The notes under the pieces: model-generated
What the model was told of the DNA's origin: nothing
Databases searched by the model: none
What the model saw: only the letters and a program-made list of their open reading frames with translations
Made by a program: the position numbers and the translations under genes
From: Pseudogulbenkiania sp.
Lineage (GTDB): Bacteria; Pseudomonadota; Gammaproteobacteria; Burkholderiales; Chromobacteriaceae
DNA: 34,686 bases
Assembly (NCBI GenBank): GCA_016192025.1
Contig: JACPUY010000328.1
Location: forward strand, 1-34,686
Direction: 5' to 3'
In this document: one piece after another, positions 22,347 through 31,296 of the stretch
How the letters are laid out: every line of letters starts with the position of its first letter
Position numbering within the stretch: the stretch's first letter is position 1

Positions 22347-25152
22347 AGCCGGCCAGGCGGTCCCAGTCGAGGCGGGAGGCCGGCGCCGGGGTGGCGAAGT
22401 AGAAACCCTGCAGCTTGCTGCAGCCCATGTCGCGCAGCACCGTCAGCTGCCGGCCGGTCTCCACCCCCTCGGCCACCACGTCCAGGTCCAGCGCCTCGGC
22501 CAGCGCCAGGATGGCGCGCACGATGGCGGCCGACTCCTGTTTCTGGTCGAGGTCGGCGACGAAGGACTGGTCGATCTTGAGCACGTCGAAATGGTAGCGA
22601 TGCAGGTAGGACAGTGCCGAATAGCCGGTGCCGAAATCGTCCAGCGCCAGCCGCACCCCCATGTCGTGCAGCGACTGGATCACCTCGGCCGCCACGTCCG
22701 GCACGTCGATCAGCGCGCTCTCGGTCACCTCCAGGTGCAGCATGCCGGCCGGCAGCGCGTAGCGCCGGATCAATGCCTCCATCCACTCCAGCAGTTCCGG
22801 ATCGTGGAAGTTGGCCGAAGACAGGTTGATATGCAGCGACACCTCGCTCGCCAGCCGTCCCTCGTCCATCCACTGGCGCAGCTGGCGCGACGCCACCTCG
22901 ATCATGTAGCGGTCCACGCGCATGATCAGGCCGCTCTCCTCGGCCATCGGCAGGAAGATGGCCGGGGAAATCAGGCCGCGCGTCGGGTGCTGCCAGCGCA
23001 CCAGCGCCTCGAAGCCCTGCAGGGCTCCGCTGCTGGCGTCGATGAACGGCTGGAAGAAGGGGACCAGCTGATCCTCCACCTCCAGCGCCCGGCGCAGTTC
23101 CGATTCCAGCGCCAGCTGGTCGGCCTGGTTGAGGCGCAGCTCGTGGTTGAACAGGGTGTAGCCATGGCGCCCCTGCTGCTTGGTGCGGTACATCGCGTGG
23201 TCGGCGTCGCGCAGCACGTCTTCCGAGCGCTGGTAGTGGGACTTGTCGGCGATCACCACGCCAACGCTGGCGGTGGTGAACACTTCCCGCCCCATCAGCA
23301 CCACCGGGCGGTCGAACTCGTTGACGATCATACGCGCGGTCTGCTCGCAGCCGGGCGCCTCGATGCCGAACAGCAGCGCGGCGAATTCGTCACCACCCAG
23401 GCGGGCGACGAAATCGCTGTGGCGCAGGCAGCTGCGGATGCGCGCCCCGGCCTCGAACAGCAGGTGGTCGCCGGCCAGATGGCCCAGCGTGTCGTTGACC
23501 AGCTTGAAGCGGTCCAGGTCGATGAACAACACGGCGAAGCGCTCGCCGCTGCCGTTGACGTAGGCCTCCCAGCTGCGGCGCAGGGCGCGGGCGAAGTAGG
23601 TGCGGTTGGGCAGCTTGGTCAGCGGGTCGTGCAGGCTGTCGAACTCCAGCTGGGCGTTGGCGGCGTCCAGCTCGCAGGTGCGCTCGCGCACCCGCTCTTC
23701 CAGTTCCAGATAGGCGGCCTGCAGCGCCTCCATGGCATGGATGCGCGCCAGCGCCGCACCGATGTTGTTGGCGACGAATTCCAACAGTTCCTGCTCGCGA
23801 AAACTGTACTGCACCTGCTCGTCGTAGCTCTGCACCGCCAGCACCCCGAGCAGCTCATGGCCGTGGTACAGCGGCACGCCCAGCCAGCTGCGCGGTAGCG
23901 ACGAGTCGTCTCCGCCCGCCCGCGAGGAATTCACCTGCAGCGCCTGGCCGCTGTACAGCACCTGTTCGATGTAGCCCTGGCCCGGCTTGCGTGCCTTGAG
24001 CGTCGGACAGCGCTCGTCCTGGCAATACGGAAAGGAAATCAGGTCGTGGTCCTGATCGTACAACGCCACCAGGCAGTTGCGCGCCGGCAGCAATTCGCCG
24101 AGCAGGCGGTGTACCCCGCCCAGGAAGGTCTCCAGCGACAGGCTGGTATTGGACAGTTCGGCGATCAGGAACAGCACGCCCTGGCGTTTCTCGGCCAGCT
24201 GCCGCTCGGCCACTTCGCTGCGTAGCCGGACATTGGCACCCTCCAGTTCACAAGTGCGCAGCCACACCTGCTGCTCCAGCTGATTGCGCACCAGCACCCG
24301 CGCCAGCACGTGGCCGACATGCAGCGCCACGAACTGGAACAGCGATTGCTCGGCCGGGCTGTAGCTGTGTCCCGGCTGGTAGCTTTGCAGCGCGGCCGCG
24401 CCGATCGGCTGGCCGGCGATGTTGTTCAGCGGCACCCCCATCCAGCTCTCCGGCAGCGGGCCGTGGACCCGGATGTCGCCGTTGCGCTGCAACGCTTCCA
24501 GCGTCCGCCGCGACAGTACCAGCGGCTTGCCGCCGGCCATCAGGTAGCCGGTGAGGGAAGGCGGTTGTTCGCCCAAGGGGAAGCGCTGCTCCGGGCGCGG
24601 CCACTCGCTGGCCGGCTCGCACAGGTCGGCGTAGAACGGAAAGCTGAGCGCGTTGGCCGGCTCGTCCAGCAGCGCGATATAGAAATTGCGGGCGTCCAGC
24701 AGCCGCCCCAAGAGACGGTGCAGCCCGGGCAGGAAGCCCTCCAGGCTGGCGCACTCGCTGGCCAGCCGGCTCATCTCCAGCATGGTGTCATGGGTGATGC
24801 GGGAAATGGTCTGGTCGGAGTGTAGCCGCGCGGCCAGCAAGTGCCCGGTCAGCAGCAGCGTCACCTCGGACCAGTTGTCTGGACGCGGGCCGCGCCAGAT
24901 CAGCCAGCCGAGCAGATCGTTGCCGCTCTTCAGCGCTTCGGCCCCACCGTCGGGCCCGGGCAGCCGCCCCCGCTGCAGTTCCTCGGGGGACACCAGCGCC
25001 TCGGCCGGCCCGCGCGAGGCCAGGCATTGCCATACCGTGCCGACCCGGGCCCAGACCGCCACCAGGGAGGGGCTGTCGTGCCGTCCCAGCAAGGCCAAGG
25101 CCGCCTCGGCGGCGGCCTGCGGTGTATAAAGATAGTCTACCGTGCTATTCAT
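22318..25152 (-). CDS. Tandem GAF - GGDEF - EAL c-di-GMP signalling protein
   Basis: Two internally similar GAF domains (SWMGVPLNN / SWLGVPLYH); intact RLGGDEFAALLFG and FEALVRWQHP, DDFGTGYSALSYLHRY. No obvious TM segment. Confidence 0.93.
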   Translation of the reverse strand: MNSTVDYLYTPQAAAEAALALLGRHDSPSLVAVWARVGTVWQCLASRGPAEALVSPEELQRGRLPGPDGGAEALKSGNDLLGWLIWRGPRPDNWSEVTLLLTGHLLAARLHSDQTISRITHDTMLEMSRLASECASLEGFLPGLHRLLGRLLDARNFYIALLDEPANALSFPFYADLCEPASEWPRPEQRFPLGEQPPSLTGYLMAGGKPLVLSRRTLEALQRNGDIRVHGPLPESWMGVPLNNIAGQPIGAAALQSYQPGHSYSPAEQSLFQFVALHVGHVLARVLVRNQLEQQVWLRTCELEGANVRLRSEVAERQLAEKRQGVLFLIAELSNTSLSLETFLGGVHRLLGELLPARNCLVALYDQDHDLISFPYCQDERCPTLKARKPGQGYIEQVLYSGQALQVNSSRAGGDDSSLPRSWLGVPLYHGHELLGVLAVQSYDEQVQYSFREQELLEFVANNIGAALARIHAMEALQAAYLELEERVRERTCELDAANAQLEFDSLHDPLTKLPNRTYFARALRRSWEAYVNGSGERFAVLFIDLDRFKLVNDTLGHLAGDHLLFEAGARIRSCLRHSDFVARLGGDEFAALLFGIEAPGCEQTARMIVNEFDRPVVLMGREVFTTASVGVVIADKSHYQRSEDVLRDADHAMYRTKQQGRHGYTLFNHELRLNQADQLALESELRRALEVEDQLVPFFQPFIDASSGALQGFEALVRWQHPTRGLISPAIFLPMAEESGLIMRVDRYMIEVASRQLRQWMDEGRLASEVSLHINLSSANFHDPELLEWMEALIRRYALPAGMLHLEVTESALIDVPDVAAEVIQSLHDMGVRLALDDFGTGYSALSYLHRYHFDVLKIDQSFVADLDQKQESAAIVRAILALAEALDLDVVAEGVETGRQLTVLRDMGCSKLQGFYFATPAPASRLDWDRLAGFASSFRNVA

Positions 25153-25216
25153 GTCATTATCGTAGTAGGTATCGGCCGGGATATCCGGCAAAACACGGCA
25201 GGCTACCCGCTGAGAC

Positions 25217-26365
25217 TCATGACATGGCGACGATGGCGTCCGCCAGACGCTGCACCTGCCCGGCATCGTGTGCCGCCGACAGCGAAATGCGCAGACGGGC
25301 ACTCCCTTCCGGCACCGTGGGCGGGCGGATGGCCGGCACCCACAACCCGACCGCGCGCAGCTGGGTGGACAATGTCATGACCTGCTCGTTGCCGCCTATC
25401 ATAAGCGGCTGGATCGGACTACGTGAAGCCTGTAATGGATATTTAATGGCAGATAGGGTATGCCGTAGCATTTCTATATGCTGCTTGAGTCGCTCGCGCC
25501 GCCACGGCTCGCCGGCGATCAGGCTCAAACTGGCACGCACCGCCTCGGCCAGTGCCGGCGGCTGGGCAGTGGTGAAGATATAGGTGCGCGCCTTGTTGAC
25601 CAGCCAGTCGACCAGTTCGGACGAGCCGGCGACGAAGGCACCGGCCACACCGGCCGCCTTGCCCAGCGTGGCCATGTAGATCACCCGCTCGCCGGCGATG
25701 CCCTGTTCGGCCATGCTGCCGCGCCCGTCGCCGAACACGCCGAAACCGTGCGCGTCATCCAGGTACAGCCAGGCGTCGTAGCGTTCGGCCAGCTGCAACA
25801 GTTCGCGTAGCGGCGCCTCGTCGCCGTCCATGCTGTACACCGCGTCGACGGCGATCAGCCGGCTCTTGGCCGGGGTGGCCTTGAGCAGGCTTTCCAGATG
25901 GTCCAGGTCGTTGTGGCGGAAGCGCTTGAAGCTGGCGCGCGACAGCAGGCAGGCGTCGTTGAGCGAGGCGTGGTTGAGGCGGTCGGCGAACACCGCGTCG
26001 TCACGCCCCATGAGGCTGGTGATCACCGCCAGGTTGGCGGCGTAGCCGGAGCCGAACAGCAGCGCGGCGGGCGTACCGACGAAGGCGGCCAGTTCATCTT
26101 CGGCCGACTGGTGCGCGCCGAAATGGCCGGCCACCAGATGTGAGGCGCCGCCGCCCAGCCCCCAGCGTTCCAGCCCGCCACGGGCGGCCTCGACCAGCGC
26201 CGGATGGTTGGCCAGGCCGAGGTAGTCGTTGCTGGCGAACGCCAGGTAGTCGCGTCCGTCGACGCGGATCAGCGGCCCTTGCGGGCTATCCAGCGTGAGC
26301 CGGGTGCGGCGGCTGTGGCTGGCGTCCAGTTCCAGCAAGGCGGCGGACAGTTGCTGCGGCAGCAT
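25217..26365 (-). CDS. bioF: 8-amino-7-oxononanoate synthase
   Basis: MLPQQLSAALLELDASHSRRTRLTLDSPQGPLIRVDGRDYLAFASNDYLGLANHPALVEAA...; PLP aminotransferase fold, DDAHGFGVFGDGRG. Confidence 0.95.
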   Translation of the reverse strand: MLPQQLSAALLELDASHSRRTRLTLDSPQGPLIRVDGRDYLAFASNDYLGLANHPALVEAARGGLERWGLGGGASHLVAGHFGAHQSAEDELAAFVGTPAALLFGSGYAANLAVITSLMGRDDAVFADRLNHASLNDACLLSRASFKRFRHNDLDHLESLLKATPAKSRLIAVDAVYSMDGDEAPLRELLQLAERYDAWLYLDDAHGFGVFGDGRGSMAEQGIAGERVIYMATLGKAAGVAGAFVAGSSELVDWLVNKARTYIFTTAQPPALAEAVRASLSLIAGEPWRRERLKQHIEMLRHTLSAIKYPLQASRSPIQPLMIGGNEQVMTLSTQLRAVGLWVPAIRPPTVPEGSARLRISLSAAHDAGQVQRLADAIVAMS

Positions 26366-26384
26366 GGCGATCCCATATAAAAGC

Positions 26385-26428
26385 TTGGCCGAAGCGGCGG
26401 GCATCTCGACCCGCGCGGCTTCGGCCAA
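26385..26428 (-). repeat. Long hairpin in bioB-bioF intergenic region followed by short T run (attenuator or processing element candidate)
   Basis: Minus strand TTGGCCGAAGC-cgc-GCGGG-tcgagatg-CCCGC-c-GCTTCGGCCAA then gcTTTTata, about 20 nt before bioF ATG. Confidence 0.7.
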
Positions 26429-26450
26429 CGTTGTTCATGGAAAGAACGGC

Positions 26451-27434
26451 TTAGAGCGGCGCCAGATCCAGCTTCTCCATCAGCGCCCGGTCGGCGTCGA
26501 CGTCCGGGTTGCCGGTGGTCAGCAGCTTATCGCCGTAGAAGATGGAGTTGGCGCCAGCCAGGAAGCACAGCGCCTGCATCGCCTCCGGCATCTCGCGCCG
26601 GCCGGCCGACAGCCGCACGTAGCTCTTCGGCATGGTGATGCGCGCCACCGCGATGGTGCGCACGAACTCGGTCCAGTCGAGCGGTTCGGCACCGTCCAGC
26701 GGCGTGCCGGTCACCTTGACCAGATTGTTCACCGGCACCGACTCCGGCTGCGGCTCGAGGTTGGCCAGCTGGGCGATCAGCCCGGCGCGGTCGGTGCGGG
26801 TCTCGTTCATGCCGACGATGCCACCGCAGCACACCGACAGCCCAGCGCCGCGCACCTTGCCCAGCGTGTCGAGGCGGTCTTCGTAGTCGCGCGTCTGAAT
26901 GATGTCGGCGTACTTGTCCGGCGCGGTGTCCAGGTTATGGTTGTAGTAGTCGAGGCCGGCGCCCTTGAGCTTTTCCGCCTGGCCATCCTTGAGCAGGCCG
27001 AAGGTGGCACAGGTTTCCAGGCCCAGCGCCTTCACCCGTTTCACCATGTCCAGCGTCTTGTCCAGATCGGCATCCTTCGGACCGCGCCAGGCCGCACCCA
27101 TGCAGAAGCGGCCGGCGCCGTTCTGTCTGGCCAGGCGGGCCGCCTCGACCACCTCGTCCACCGTCATCATCGGCTGATTTTCCACCGGGGTATCGTGGTG
27201 CACCGACTGCGGGCAGTAGCCGCAGTCCTCCGGACAGCCGCCGGTCTTGATCGACACCAGCGTCGACAGCTGGACCTTGGTCGGATCGAAGAACTGGCGG
27301 TGGATTTCCGCGGCACGGAACACCAGCTCCATGAACGGCAGCGCGAGCAGCGCCTCGATTTCGTCCACGGTCCAGGTGGCGGACTCGGGATGCGGGGAGG
27401 CAGGACGTTTGAATTCGATGGTAGACGGTTGCAT
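26451..27434 (-). CDS. bioB: Biotin synthase (radical SAM)
   Basis: [29 protein letters not shown]... CxxxCxxC radical SAM cluster; [12 protein letters not shown]; full length from [11 protein letters not shown]. Confidence 0.97.
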   Translation of the reverse strand: MQPSTIEFKRPASPHPESATWTVDEIEALLALPFMELVFRAAEIHRQFFDPTKVQLSTLVSIKTGGCPEDCGYCPQSVHHDTPVENQPMMTVDEVVEAARLARQNGAGRFCMGAAWRGPKDADLDKTLDMVKRVKALGLETCATFGLLKDGQAEKLKGAGLDYYNHNLDTAPDKYADIIQTRDYEDRLDTLGKVRGAGLSVCCGGIVGMNETRTDRAGLIAQLANLEPQPESVPVNNLVKVTGTPLDGAEPLDWTEFVRTIAVARITMPKSYVRLSAGRREMPEAMQALCFLAGANSIFYGDKLLTTGNPDVDADRALMEKLDLAPL

Positions 27435-27571
27435 GGGGCTCGATCCGTAGCGCCCGCTCGCCGTCGGCAGGAAGCCGCGGCCAACCGCGCTCCCTTCCCG
27501 CCCGGCAGCGGCTGACATAGGGTGTAAGGTCACTAGAAGTTTTGCTGAGCGCATCTTGTCGCGGGGTCGCC

Positions 27572-28282
27572 ATGCTGTCAAACCTTTTCAGCCAATTAGT
27601 TGACAATAGCTTATTTTTTGCGCAATCGTGCCTGCTCTGCGGCGTCCCGGGCACGCCCCCTGGCCTGTGTCCGGACTGCCAGGCCAGCCTGCCCCGGCTG
27701 CCGGCGGAACGCTGCCCGCGCTGCGCCGAACCGGTGACCGGGGGCACCCTGTGCGGAGCCTGCCAGCACCATCCGCCGGCGTTCGACGCGCTACACGTTT
27801 CCTACCGTTTTGACTACCCCCTGGACGGCCTGATCCACGCCTTCAAGTACGGGAAACGGCTGGAAATGGCCGGTGCGCTGGGCCGGCTGCTGGCACGGGA
27901 GGAGCCCGTTTCGCCCGCCGCCATCGACCTGATCGTTCCCGTTCCGCTGGCAAAAGAACGACTTGCCGCACGCGGCTTCAATCAAAGTCACGAGCTGGCG
28001 CGCACACTCGCTGCTACAATGCAAGCACGGTTTGCCGCCGATCTGTGTTGGCGAAAATACAACACCCGCGCCCAGGCGACGCTTGACCGCGCCGAACGCC
28101 ATCGCAACATGAATGATGCATTTGGCGTAAAACGCAGCTTGGACGGGCTTTGCATCGCCATCGTCGACGACGTGGCGACCTCCGGCGCGACCCTCTCTTC
28201 GCTCGCTTCAGCCCTCAAGAAACAGGGGGCCAGACGGGTCGAAGCGTGGGTGCTGGCACGGGCAATCAGCCTAAAAACTTGA
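27572..28282 (+). CDS. comF: ComF family protein (phosphoribosyltransferase-like)
   Basis: [43 protein letters not shown]...RCPRCAEPV zinc finger; C-terminal PRTase motif [18 protein letters not shown]. Confidence 0.92.
   Translation: MLSNLFSQLVDNSLFFAQSCLLCGVPGTPPGLCPDCQASLPRLPAERCPRCAEPVTGGTLCGACQHHPPAFDALHVSYRFDYPLDGLIHAFKYGKRLEMAGALGRLLAREEPVSPAAIDLIVPVPLAKERLAARGFNQSHELARTLAATMQARFAADLCWRKYNTRAQATLDRAERHRNMNDAFGVKRSLDGLCIAIVDDVATSGATLSSLASALKKQGARRVEAWVLARAISLKT
27575..27606. promoter_or_regulatory. Candidate BirA (biotin repressor) operator between bioB and comF
   Basis: CTGTCAAAC-N14-AGTTGACAA; cores TGTCAA/TTGACA are inverted. Resembles the proteobacterial BirA site TTGTAAACC-N14/15-GGTTTACAA. 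Lies upstream of bioB. Confidence 0.45.
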
Positions 28283-28322
28283 CCAACTTTTTGATTCCTT
28301 GGAACAATCCAACCTGCCAACG

Positions 28323-28787
28323 ATGTTCACAGTTGTTCTCTTTCAGCCGGAAATACCGCCCAATACGGGCAATGTGATTCGATTATGTGCCAACACCGGC
28401 TGTGAACTGCACCTGGTCAAACCGTTGGGCTTCCCGCTGGACGACGCCAAGCTGCGTCGCGCCGGCCTCGACTACCACGAGTACGCTCGGCTGGTGGTGC
28501 ACGAGAACTGGGAAGCCTGCCGCACCGCCCTCTCCGGCCGCCGCATCTTTGCGGCCACCACCAAGGGGGCAACGCGGCATGACCAGACAGCTTTCCGACC
28601 CGGAGATGTAGTGTTGTTCGGACCCGAATCACGCGGCCTGCCGCAGGAAGTCCTGGATTCGTTTCCAGCGGACCGACGTGTCCGCCTGCCGATGCAACCC
28701 GAGTCACGCAGCATGAATCTGTCCAACGCCGTCGCCGTCATGGTGTTCGAAGCGTGGCGGCAGAACGATTTTGCGGGAGGAAGCTGA
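28323..28787 (+). CDS. trmL: tRNA (cytidine/uridine-34 2'-O)-methyltransferase TrmL
   Basis: MFTVVLFQPEIPPNTGNVIRLCANTGCELHLVKPLGFPLDDAKLRRAGLDYHEYA; SPOUT family, 154 aa. Confidence 0.94.
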   Translation: MFTVVLFQPEIPPNTGNVIRLCANTGCELHLVKPLGFPLDDAKLRRAGLDYHEYARLVVHENWEACRTALSGRRIFAATTKGATRHDQTAFRPGDVVLFGPESRGLPQEVLDSFPADRRVRLPMQPESRSMNLSNAVAVMVFEAWRQNDFAGGS

Positions 28788-28824
28788 GCGTTCACTGGTT
28801 GGCCCAACAGCATAGGGAGGTCTT

Positions 28825-29694
28825 ATGAAACCTGTATTCCGATGGCTGTGGCTAGTGTTCATTAGTCTCGCGCTGGTGGCCTGTACCACCGTCAAAAACG
28901 CCAGCGCCACCAGTCAAGCGTCGACCAAGTCGACCAAAAGAACCCTCGCCGGCAACGGCAAGTACTTCCAGCACGACGGCCCGGCCGACCATATCCCGGC
29001 CAACCTCGACCTGCTGCCGGACGCCGTGCCGCAGGACGAACCGCTGATCAAGGCGGCCAACCTGCCCTACTCGGCACTGGGCATGAGTTTCCGCCCCGAC
29101 ACCCGCGACAAGCCCTACCAAGCCAAGGGTCGCGTATCGTGGTATGGCAAGCAGTTCCACGGTCGCCAGACCACGTCGGGCGAGCGCTACGACATGTTCG
29201 CCATGACCGCGGCCCATCCGACGCTGCCGATCCCTAGCTACGCCCGGGTCACCAACCTGAAAAACGGCAAGTCGGTGATCGTGCGCATCAACGATCGCGG
29301 CCCGTTCCACAAAGGACGCCTGATGGACCTGTCGTACGCCGCCGCCTATAAGCTCGATTACGTCCGGCAGGGCAGCGCCACCGTCAAGGTCGAGCGAGTC
29401 TGGCCCGACGGCGGTGACGACACCAGTGCCGCCACCCGCCCGGAGGCCATGCTCAAGGTCAGCAACGAAGATACCTATTTGAAGCTGGGCAGTTTCAGCC
29501 GTCTAGCCAATGCCGAAGCGCACATGAGCACGATGGAGAAGGAACTGGACGCCAAATACGATGCCAAGCTCGGCATCGTCAACCAGGATGGCCGCTACAC
29601 CGTGCGCCTCGGCCCGTTCCGCTCGCAGAAGGCGGCCCGCACCGTGGCCGAAGCGCTGAACGTGGAAAACACGGTACTCAGCGGCGGTATCTGA
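28825..29694 (+). CDS. rlpA: Septal ring lytic transglycosylase RlpA family lipoprotein with SPOR domain
   Basis: Lipobox LVAC; GRVSWYGKQFHGRQTTSGERYDMFAMTAAHPTLPIPSYARVTNLKNGKSVIVRINDRGPF; C-terminal SPOR repeat. Confidence 0.94.
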   Translation: MKPVFRWLWLVFISLALVACTTVKNASATSQASTKSTKRTLAGNGKYFQHDGPADHIPANLDLLPDAVPQDEPLIKAANLPYSALGMSFRPDTRDKPYQAKGRVSWYGKQFHGRQTTSGERYDMFAMTAAHPTLPIPSYARVTNLKNGKSVIVRINDRGPFHKGRLMDLSYAAAYKLDYVRQGSATVKVERVWPDGGDDTSAATRPEAMLKVSNEDTYLKLGSFSRLANAEAHMSTMEKELDAKYDAKLGIVNQDGRYTVRLGPFRSQKAARTVAEALNVENTVLSGGI

Positions 29695-29713
29695 CTTGGC
29701 CCGGACAGCACCA

Positions 29714-29740
29714 GGCGTTGGCCCGCGGCCACGCCTTTTT
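29714..29740 (+). terminator. Rho-independent terminator downstream of rlpA
   Basis: GGCGTTGGCC-CGC-GGCCACGCC followed by TTTTT. Confidence 0.75.
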
Positions 29741-29768
29741 CTTTGTCGACGTGCCGTAGCGCAGACAT

Positions 29769-29796
29769 AAAAAACCCCGGCACGTCGATGCCGGGG
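29769..29796 (-). terminator. Rho-independent terminator downstream of engB
   Basis: Minus strand CCCCGGCA-TCGACG-TGCCGGGG-TTTTTT. Confidence 0.85.
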
Positions 29797-29896
29797 CAAA
29801 CAGCCTTTAGTGTCAGCAAAAGGCACCCGCTCAGGGAGGCAAGCGGGAGGTGAAACTCACCTGCCGGTTAGGCTGGCCACCCTGGGCAAAGTTCCG

Positions 29897-30520
29897 TCAT
29901 GCCGGTGGCACCTCGTCCGCCCCTTGGGACAGATAGTCGTCGAACCAACGCGTCACCACCTCTTCCACCGTGTCGCCACCGGTTTTCTTCAGGCTGGAGA
30001 ACAGCTGCACGCTGACCGCCGGGTAATCCGCCAGCGCTTTTTTGACCGAAGCCAAGGTTTTCTGCTGTTCCATCCGTGATAATTTGTCGCTTTTCGACAG
30101 CAGGATGTGCACCGGCCGGCTGGTATCACGAAAGAACTTCAGCATCTTCCAGTCGAGTTCCAGCAATGGACGGCGGCTGTCCATGATCATGATCAGGCCG
30201 ATCAGGCTCTGCCGGGTCTGCAGGTAACGCCCCAGCAAGGCCACCCAGTGGGTGCGCACCGCCTCCGGCACTTCAGCGTAGCCGTAGCCTGGCAGGTCGA
30301 CCATGTAGCGCTCTTCGCCCAGGTCGAAGAAGTTGATATGCTGGGTCCGTCCGGGCGTCTTGGACACGAAAGCCAGCCGGGTACGATTGGCCAGGGTGTT
30401 GATGGCGCTGGACTTGCCGGCGTTGGAGCGCCCTACGAAGGCCACCTCGGCCCGGGTCGGCGGCAGATCCTTCAGATGGTTGACGGTCGTATAAAAGCGC
30501 GCGTTCTGGAAAATCGTCAT
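29897..30520 (-). CDS. engB: Ribosome biogenesis GTP-binding protein YsxC/EngB
   Basis: [61 protein letters not shown]. Confidence 0.96.
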   Translation of the reverse strand: MTIFQNARFYTTVNHLKDLPPTRAEVAFVGRSNAGKSSAINTLANRTRLAFVSKTPGRTQHINFFDLGEERYMVDLPGYGYAEVPEAVRTHWVALLGRYLQTRQSLIGLIMIMDSRRPLLELDWKMLKFFRDTSRPVHILLSKSDKLSRMEQQKTLASVKKALADYPAVSVQLFSSLKKTGGDTVEEVVTRWFDDYLSQGADEVPPA

Positions 30521-30611
30521 AGTAGTAACGGTGAAAGCAGTTGGTATAGAATAACAGGTTTGAAATTGCCACTTTTACAGATATTTACGAAATCTCTCTC
30601 GAGGAGCGACC

Positions 30612-31226
30612 ATGAAACGCAAGATGCTGTTGGCGCTGACAGCCATGACCCTGGCCGGCAGTGCGCTGGCCGCCAGCCCGCAGGGCAAGGGCGACCCGGT
30701 CAAGGGCAAGCAGATCGTCGACCAGGTATGTGCCGCCTGCCACGGCGCGGACGGCAACAGCGTGGCTTCGGCCAATCCGACGCTGGCCGGTCAGCACCAG
30801 AAGTATCTGTATGATCAGCTCAAGGCCTTCAAGGCGGGCACCCGCAAGAACCCGATCATGATGGGCATGGCCTCCCCGCTGTCCGACGACGACATGTGGA
30901 ACGTGAGCGCCTACTTCAGCCAGCAGAAGGTCAAGCCGCGCGAAGCCGCCGACAAGAGCCTGCAGGCGCTGGGCAAGAAGGTCTACCGCGCCGGCAACCC
31001 TGTCACCGGCGTGCCGGCCTGTATGGCCTGCCACGCCCCGAACGGCGCCGGCATGCCGGACCAGTTCCCGCGCGTGAGCAGCCAGCACGCCGGCTACATC
31101 GTCAAGCAGCTGAACGATTTCAAGGCCGGCACCGAGCGCCAGCATCCGACCATGTCGGACGTGGCTTCCCGCATGAGCGATGCCGAAATGAAGGCGGTGG
31201 CCGACTATATTTCCGGCCTGCGCTAA
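30612..31226 (+). CDS. Cytochrome c4 (di-haem)
   Basis: Signal peptide; two CxxCH sites (CAACH, CMACH); c4-type spacing. SD gaggag upstream. Confidence 0.94.
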   Translation: MKRKMLLALTAMTLAGSALAASPQGKGDPVKGKQIVDQVCAACHGADGNSVASANPTLAGQHQKYLYDQLKAFKAGTRKNPIMMGMASPLSDDDMWNVSAYFSQQKVKPREAADKSLQALGKKVYRAGNPVTGVPACMACHAPNGAGMPDQFPRVSSQHAGYIVKQLNDFKAGTERQHPTMSDVASRMSDAEMKAVADYISGLR

Positions 31227-31253
31227 GCGCAACTTTTGCCTCATGCCTTACTC

Positions 31254-31283
31254 AAAAGGGAAGCCTTGACGGCTTCCCTTTTT
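31254..31283 (+). terminator. Rho-independent terminator after cytochrome c4 gene
   Basis: AAAAGGGAAGCC-TTGAC-GGCTTCCCTTTTT, symmetric hairpin. Confidence 0.9.
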
Positions 31284-31296
31284 GTATGCGAAACCC

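Noticed and set aside
22309-23898. 529-aa plus-strand ORF antisense to the GGDEF-EAL gene
   Set aside because: Shadow ORF; sense-strand GGDEF and EAL motifs are intact.
29800-29896. Possible 6S or SRP RNA in the rlpA-engB gap
   Set aside because: Fragments such as GCAAGCGGG recall 6S RNA, but the overall length and conserved 3' side are missing, and the SRP apical motif is absent. Kept only as an unclassified structured region.
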